Assembly (NCBI GenBank): GCA_937898535.1
Contig: CALDKP010000161.1
Span: 1-31,034, forward strand
DNA: 31,034 nucleotides
Direction: 5' to 3'
From: an uncultured Sphingomonadales bacterium
GTDB lineage: Bacteria > Pseudomonadota > Alphaproteobacteria > Sphingomonadales > Sphingomonadaceae
Part shown: in pieces, positions 27,463-31,034 of the stretch
How positions within the stretch are numbered: position 1 is the stretch's first letter
Layout of the letters: every line of letters starts with the position of its first letter
Notes under the pieces: generated by a model
Database searches by the model: none
Told to the model about the DNA's origin: nothing
Seen by the model: the letters and a program-made list of their open reading frames with translations, nothing else
Program-made: the position numbers and the translations under genes

Positions 27463-28166
27463 TGGGTGTTGCAGCAGCAATCGCGGGGGCTGCCGTTATC
27501 GGCGGCACTGCGACCGCAATCTATGGGTCCAAAGCGGCCAAGGCGCAGAAGAACGCCGCCAATGCCGCAGCCGCAGCATCTGAACGCGCGACGCAACTCC
27601 AGATCGAGGAACAGCGCCGTCAATACAACCAGACGCGCGCCGATTATGCGCCCTATCGCGAGACCGGCTATAAGGCGCTCAATACTCTGGCTGGCCTCTA
27701 TGGCGTTGGCGGTACAAGGATCGACCCTACTGCCGCACTGGAGGCGACACCGGGCTATCAGTTTCAGCGCGATCAGGGGCTGTTGGCGATCGATCGCGCT
27801 AATTCCGCGCGCGGTGCCACGAATAGTGGCGGGGCGGACAAGTCGCGTATCCGCTATGCGTCTGGTCTTGCGGCAAGCAATTACGAGAATTTAGCCAACC
27901 GCCTGGCAGCACTAGCTGGCGTCGGGCAGTCCGCCACGGGCGCGACGGCAGCGGCGGGCCAAGGTGCGGCGAACGCGATCACAGGGGCTTACGGCACCAA
28001 TGCCGCCAATCAGGCGAACTCGGCGATGGCGGCGGGCAACGCGACTGCATCATCCTATGCCAATATGGGAAGCGCCATCAATGGGACGGTCAACAATCTG
28101 GCCAGCTTGTATCTGTATCAGAACGGTGGCGGATTTAGTCCTGTCAAGACGGCGGGGGTAGGATAA
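27462..28166 (+). CDS. DNA ejection protein with membrane segment, P22 gp7-like
   Basis: A 234-residue internal virion protein. The N-terminus MGVAAAIAGAAVIGGTATAI is a glycine-zipper-like hydrophobic helix, then comes an Ala-rich helix (ASERATQLQIEEQRRQYNQT). RADYAPYRETGYKALNTLAG, PGYQFQRDQGLLAIDRANSA and ARGATNSGGADKSR are typical of phage ejection proteins that leave the head with the DNA and enter the host envelope. The rest is Ala/Gly/Asn-rich. The ATG shares two bases with the preceding stop (TAATG), and a frame opening further upstream is rejected. Confidence 0.85.
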   Translation: MGVAAAIAGAAVIGGTATAIYGSKAAKAQKNAANAAAAASERATQLQIEEQRRQYNQTRADYAPYRETGYKALNTLAGLYGVGGTRIDPTAALEATPGYQFQRDQGLLAIDRANSARGATNSGGADKSRIRYASGLAASNYENLANRLAALAGVGQSATGATAAAGQGAANAITGAYGTNAANQANSAMAAGNATASSYANMGSAINGTVNNLASLYLYQNGGGFSPVKTAGVG

Positions 28167-28987
28167 TGGCTAATCCCTTCGGCATCGAACAGGTCGATAT
28201 TCCTTCCATGCTGGGTATGCACCAGCAGATGAAGCGCCAGCGCATTGCGGACCTGATGCAGGCGCGGGAATATGAGCGGCAGGACCGCCAGGAACAAAGG
28301 GCATTGGAAGCCCAGAAACTCCGCCAACAGGTGTTTCAGGGCCAACCGAAAGGAGGTGATCCGCAGTCTGGTGGGACCGGGGCCGATGTGGCTCCAACCT
28401 CTAATGCCCCGGCTTCATCCCCTCAACTGCCGCCGCTTGACCAGCCTCTCCCGCCGCGAACGGACGGGCTGAGCATCAACATGCAGGCGCTACAGCAGCT
28501 TTATGCGATCGACCCGGAAGGTGCCGCTGGCATCCAGAAGATGGTCTATGACAGTAATAAACAGCAGTTGGAACAGGCGACGCAGCGCGGCGAGGCTATG
28601 GCTATCGCGGCGGATGCGCTCAAGTCCGTCTCACCCGGCGAACGGCAGGCGGAGTTTCAGCGACGTTGGGCACCGTTTCTTGCAGAGCGTGGCTGGCCAA
28701 CTGAACTGTTGCAACAGGCAGATTTGAGCGATCAGGCGCTTGATGGTTATTACCGCCAAGGTATGACGCTCAAGGATGTGATCCAGAAGAACAAGCCTGA
28801 CCTTCGTGTCGTGCCTTTGGGTGGCACCATCTATGACGTGAATACGCGATCGGCTGTTGCGCAACCAAGTGGCGTGCCGCGCGGTGGCGAAGTGATCGAC
28901 GGTTACCGCTTCCGTGGCGGCGACCCCAATGACCCGAATGCTTGGGAGGAGGTGGGGAGCGGAGACGCTACCGGCACCTTTCCATGA
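28166..28987 (+). CDS. Ejection-cluster protein, 273 aa
   Basis: Internal virion protein candidate. N-terminal helix (MANPFGIEQVDIPSMLGMHQ, QMKRQRIADLMQAREYERQD), a Pro/Gly/Ser-rich disordered middle, then helical segments (LYAIDPEGAAGIQKMVYDSN, QRRWAPFLAERGWP) and a C-terminal block (VVPLGGTIYDVNTRSAV, DGYRFRGGDPNDPNAWEEVG). The end GYRFxGGDPxDPxxWE is frequent at the end of such phage proteins. It follows the gp7-like gene with TAATG overlap. Its stop is followed in another frame by an M15 peptidase domain, see that entry. Confidence 0.78.
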   Translation: MANPFGIEQVDIPSMLGMHQQMKRQRIADLMQAREYERQDRQEQRALEAQKLRQQVFQGQPKGGDPQSGGTGADVAPTSNAPASSPQLPPLDQPLPPRTDGLSINMQALQQLYAIDPEGAAGIQKMVYDSNKQQLEQATQRGEAMAIAADALKSVSPGERQAEFQRRWAPFLAERGWPTELLQQADLSDQALDGYYRQGMTLKDVIQKNKPDLRVVPLGGTIYDVNTRSAVAQPSGVPRGGEVIDGYRFRGGDPNDPNAWEEVGSGDATGTFP

Positions 28988-29258
28988 TCCATATGGTTTC
29001 AAGGCTGGCAAAATCACCAGCGGGAAGCGGACCGCTGAGGGGAACGCCCGTGTCGGCGGGGCGAAAGGTAGCTACCATTTGCACGGCGATGCTGCCGATT
29101 TCGTTACCGCCGAAGGGCAGACGATGGCGCAGCTTTATGCGCAGGCGCGGCGTTACTTTCCGGGGGCAACTGAAATTCTCAACGAAGGTGATCATGTGCA
29201 TGTGGCACAGCGCGGTTACGGGCGGATGCCCTATTTTGGCAAGCAAGGGGGGCGTTGA
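28929..29258 (+). CDS. M15 peptidase (D-Ala-D-Ala carboxypeptidase-like)
   Basis: About 109 residues with a zinc peptidase fold that cuts peptidoglycan cross-links. Visible: KITSGKRTAEGNARVGGA, SYHLHGDAAD (the SxHxxGxAxD zinc motif) and GDHVHVA (third ligand), ending GRMPYFGKQGG. The length is that of minimal M15A enzymes. The start is unclear: ATGs at 28929 and 28938 and a GTG at 28914 all lie inside the preceding gene in another frame and have no good ribosome site. The preceding frame ends TTT CCA TGA, and slipping one base at CCA would join the two into one protein. It may help the ejected proteins cross the cell wall, or be the lysis enzyme. Confidence 0.8.
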   Translation: MTRMLGRRWGAETLPAPFHDPYGFKAGKITSGKRTAEGNARVGGAKGSYHLHGDAADFVTAEGQTMAQLYAQARRYFPGATEILNEGDHVHVAQRGYGRMPYFGKQGGR

Positions 29259-31034
29259 TGCCTAAGCCGTGGGAACGTCAATGGGGAACGCCGCGGCCTG
29301 CCGGTCCATCTGTGGTGTTTCAGGCTCCGCCCGACCCGATGAAGGCCGCTGCCGAGAGGCGCGCCGATGAAGATCAGGCGATGCAGCGCGAGAATATGGA
29401 GCGCTCGCGCGAGAAGGATCGGCGCGACCAGTTGGAATGGACCGCCACCCATAATCCTGACGGGACGCCCAAGTCCAAGGTGGTATCGGAAAAGCCTATA
29501 CCCGCTTGGGCCGCGACACCATACGAACAGCAAATCGGCGTGCTGGGCGGCGTCTCGCGCGGGCTTGACAGTTTCAAGGACGATTACGCCGGGAACAGTG
29601 TCACTGGTGGCCTTGAGAATGATATTCAAGGCATGTTTTCCAGCTTCGGCTCGCCGGGGCAGCGAGATTGGTGGGCGCAGTTTGGTAGCACGGACAATGT
29701 GATCCGGCATGACCTGTTTGGTGCTGTGCTCACAGAGAGCGAAAAGGCGGCGTATGCGGCCACCACTGTAAACCCGGCAATGGATCCCAAAGAAGTCCGC
29801 CTCAACCTACAGTCGCGCCGCGATATTCTGGAATCGGCCATGAAGCGCCGCACCAATTTCCTCAAGGCGCAAGGATATAGCAAAGAGGCTATCGAAGCCC
29901 TTGCTGGAGAGTTCGCCCAAAAGATCGGCGCTGTCGTCGCGCCAGAGAATGCGCCCGGTTCTGTAACTGAAACCGGCACCCTCGTCCCCGGCGACGTAGC
30001 GAACAAGATTGAGCAAGGCGGGCTGACCCCTGAGCAGCAGGCAGCCTATGATGCTTTCAACAAGGCAAATCCTAACGCTACGGCGGACCAGATTCGGACC
30101 TTCTCCAAGGCGATGGGTTGGGACGTGTCCAACGCCGAGGACATCGTAAAGGCGCGCGAACAGGGCGGCGGGGTAGCGCCAGCCTCCAGTGGTATCGTAC
30201 GCCCGCCCAATATCTCCGATGCGCGCGGCGAAGGTGGCGCTATGGAAGGGGCCGATGCGTTCGTGCGCGGTGCCGCCGATACCTTGTCGCTTGGCTTCTC
30301 CGATGAACTGGCTGCTGCCGGGGATACGCTCTTCAAGGGCGGCACGATGGACGACAATCTGCGTCGCCAGCGCGCCATCGACCGTTACGACGCGGAATAT
30401 AGCCCTTGGCTGCGTGGCGGCGGGCAACTCGCGGGCGGTCTGGCCTTCCCGATCGGTCGCGGCGCAAAGACAGTTGGCGAACTGGCGGGCGTGGGCGGCA
30501 TGACGGGCGCTGGCTATGGCTTTGGCTCTGGCGAGACCATGAAGGACCGCTTTACCGGGGCTGCGATGGGCGGTGCTGCCGGTGCGGCGCTTGGCGCAGG
30601 GTTCGGTAAGCTGGGCGAAATCTGGAAGAATAAGCGGCCTCCCTCTGGACCGGGGGGCGGCGGTGCTAACGCTGCACGGGACGTTGGCGAGGCTGCCACT
30701 GACCTTGGGATTGATATTTTGCCTGCGGACGTTGGCGGCCCGACGACGCGGCGGTTTACCGCAGGTGCGGCGCAAAGCCCTTTTGGTGCCAAGCCTGTTA
30801 TTGAGCGCGCTGAGCGCGCGGCGGTTCAGGGGCAAGGCGTAAGAGACGCGCAGGCGTCGCGATATGCTACGCCATCGGATGGTTATGGCGCGGGGCAGGC
30901 CGCCAAATCGGGGCTAACCGACTGGATCGAAAAGACGGACTCGCGCGCGTCGAGATTGTACGATGGCATCTCGGTTGCACCAGAGATGGAGGCGACGACA
31001 TCGAGCACTACAACGGCCCTGAATGAAATTACTA
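29258..31034 (+). CDS. Large ejection / internal virion protein, 3' truncated
   Basis: Frame open from ATG 29258 to the end of the window (592 codons), no stop. N-terminal part charged and disordered (MPKPWERQWGTPRPAG, AAAERRADEDQAMQREN), then PYEQQIGVLGGVSRGLD, a helical region and, at about residues 325-360, DAFVRGAADTLSLGFSDELA, followed by a glycine-zipper membrane region (AGYGFGSGETMKDRF, GAAMGGAAGAALGAGFGKLG). This arrangement matches large ejection proteins of P22-like phages (gp20/gp16 position), which form a channel for DNA through the cell envelope. The start overlaps the peptidase stop (TGATG). The real length is unknown. Confidence 0.82.
   Translation, partial: MPKPWERQWGTPRPAGPSVVFQAPPDPMKAAAERRADEDQAMQRENMERSREKDRRDQLEWTATHNPDGTPKSKVVSEKPIPAWAATPYEQQIGVLGGVSRGLDSFKDDYAGNSVTGGLENDIQGMFSSFGSPGQRDWWAQFGSTDNVIRHDLFGAVLTESEKAAYAATTVNPAMDPKEVRLNLQSRRDILESAMKRRTNFLKAQGYSKEAIEALAGEFAQKIGAVVAPENAPGSVTETGTLVPGDVANKIEQGGLTPEQQAAYDAFNKANPNATADQIRTFSKAMGWDVSNAEDIVKAREQGGGVAPASSGIVRPPNISDARGEGGAMEGADAFVRGAADTLSLGFSDELAAAGDTLFKGGTMDDNLRRQRAIDRYDAEYSPWLRGGGQLAGGLAFPIGRGAKTVGELAGVGGMTGAGYGFGSGETMKDRFTGAAMGGAAGAALGAGFGKLGEIWKNKRPPSGPGGGGANAARDVGEAATDLGIDILPADVGGPTTRRFTAGAAQSPFGAKPVIERAERAAVQGQGVRDAQASRYATPSDGYGAGQAAKSGLTDWIEKTDSRASRLYDGISVAPEMEATTSSTTTALNEIT

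Noticed and set aside
29807..30835. 342-codon minus-strand frame at the right end
   Set aside because: Antisense to the large ejection protein, which is open through the whole region and has the expected membrane zipper.
1..31034. Integrase, attachment sites, holin or tRNA genes
   Set aside because: None could be recognised in any frame; they may lie outside the window.

Overview
The window is a GC-rich double-stranded DNA phage (or prophage) contig, mosaic in its early genes and podovirus-like (P22 type) in its virion genes. Protein style, the short Cro-like regulator, the GTA-type spike base protein and the compact cytosine methylase suggest an alphaproteobacterial host, perhaps Sphingomonadales; this is an inference from recalled family resemblance, not from a search. 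No integrase, tRNA, rRNA or CRISPR array is visible. The first 32 bases are an Illumina TruSeq read-2 adapter, so the left edge is a library artefact. The right edge cuts a large ejection-protein gene, so both ends of the genome are missing.

Left arm (33-8611, all on the minus strand): a tightly packed early operon. Most genes overlap by 1-4 bases (ATGA, TAATG). Reading in the direction of transcription it holds small unknown proteins, a hexapeptide-repeat solenoid protein, small unknowns including a 46-residue membrane peptide, a recombination module (large coiled-coil protein, lambda-exonuclease/YqaJ-type nuclease, a 229-residue partner of unknown function), a winged-helix protein, an MGCDIH-family protein, a DHH phosphoesterase, an XRE-type repressor-like protein and small unknowns.

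Control region (8612-8828): two divergent promoter-like elements. Each has a 14-bp palindrome (GGGGAyATwTCCCC) placed exactly 3 bases after a TTGAC(A/T) hexamer. This looks like a paired operator switch serving the leftward operon and the rightward operon.

Right arm, early part (8829-14358, plus strand): Cro-like regulator, several small helix-turn-helix proteins, a 28-residue membrane peptide, a C5-cytosine methyltransferase whose DNA is also open and family-like in a second frame, a VRR-NUC nuclease and a RepA-like RecA-fold helicase. Directly after the helicase lies an unusual block of alternative hairpins, CTGGGGCA repeats and an AT-rich dyad, a candidate origin or RNA switch.

Right arm, late part (14386-31034): small and large terminase, portal (its last 60 residues read out of frame over the next gene), a phage GroES co-chaperonin, scaffold, capsid accessory protein, major capsid protein followed by a good terminator, spike base protein, gp4-like and gp10-like tail/head-closure proteins, two appendage-like proteins, a sulfotransferase-GNAT fusion, and a P22-like set of ejection proteins interrupted by an M15 peptidase. 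Packaging (TerS/TerL), head assembly (portal, scaffold, capsid, GroES) and DNA delivery (ejection proteins, peptidase) follow the usual P22-like order. Two single small genes (7929-8168 and 18957-19142) are each bracketed by perfect direct repeats that carry stop codon, Shine-Dalgarno (and start), which suggests gene insertion by junction duplication.
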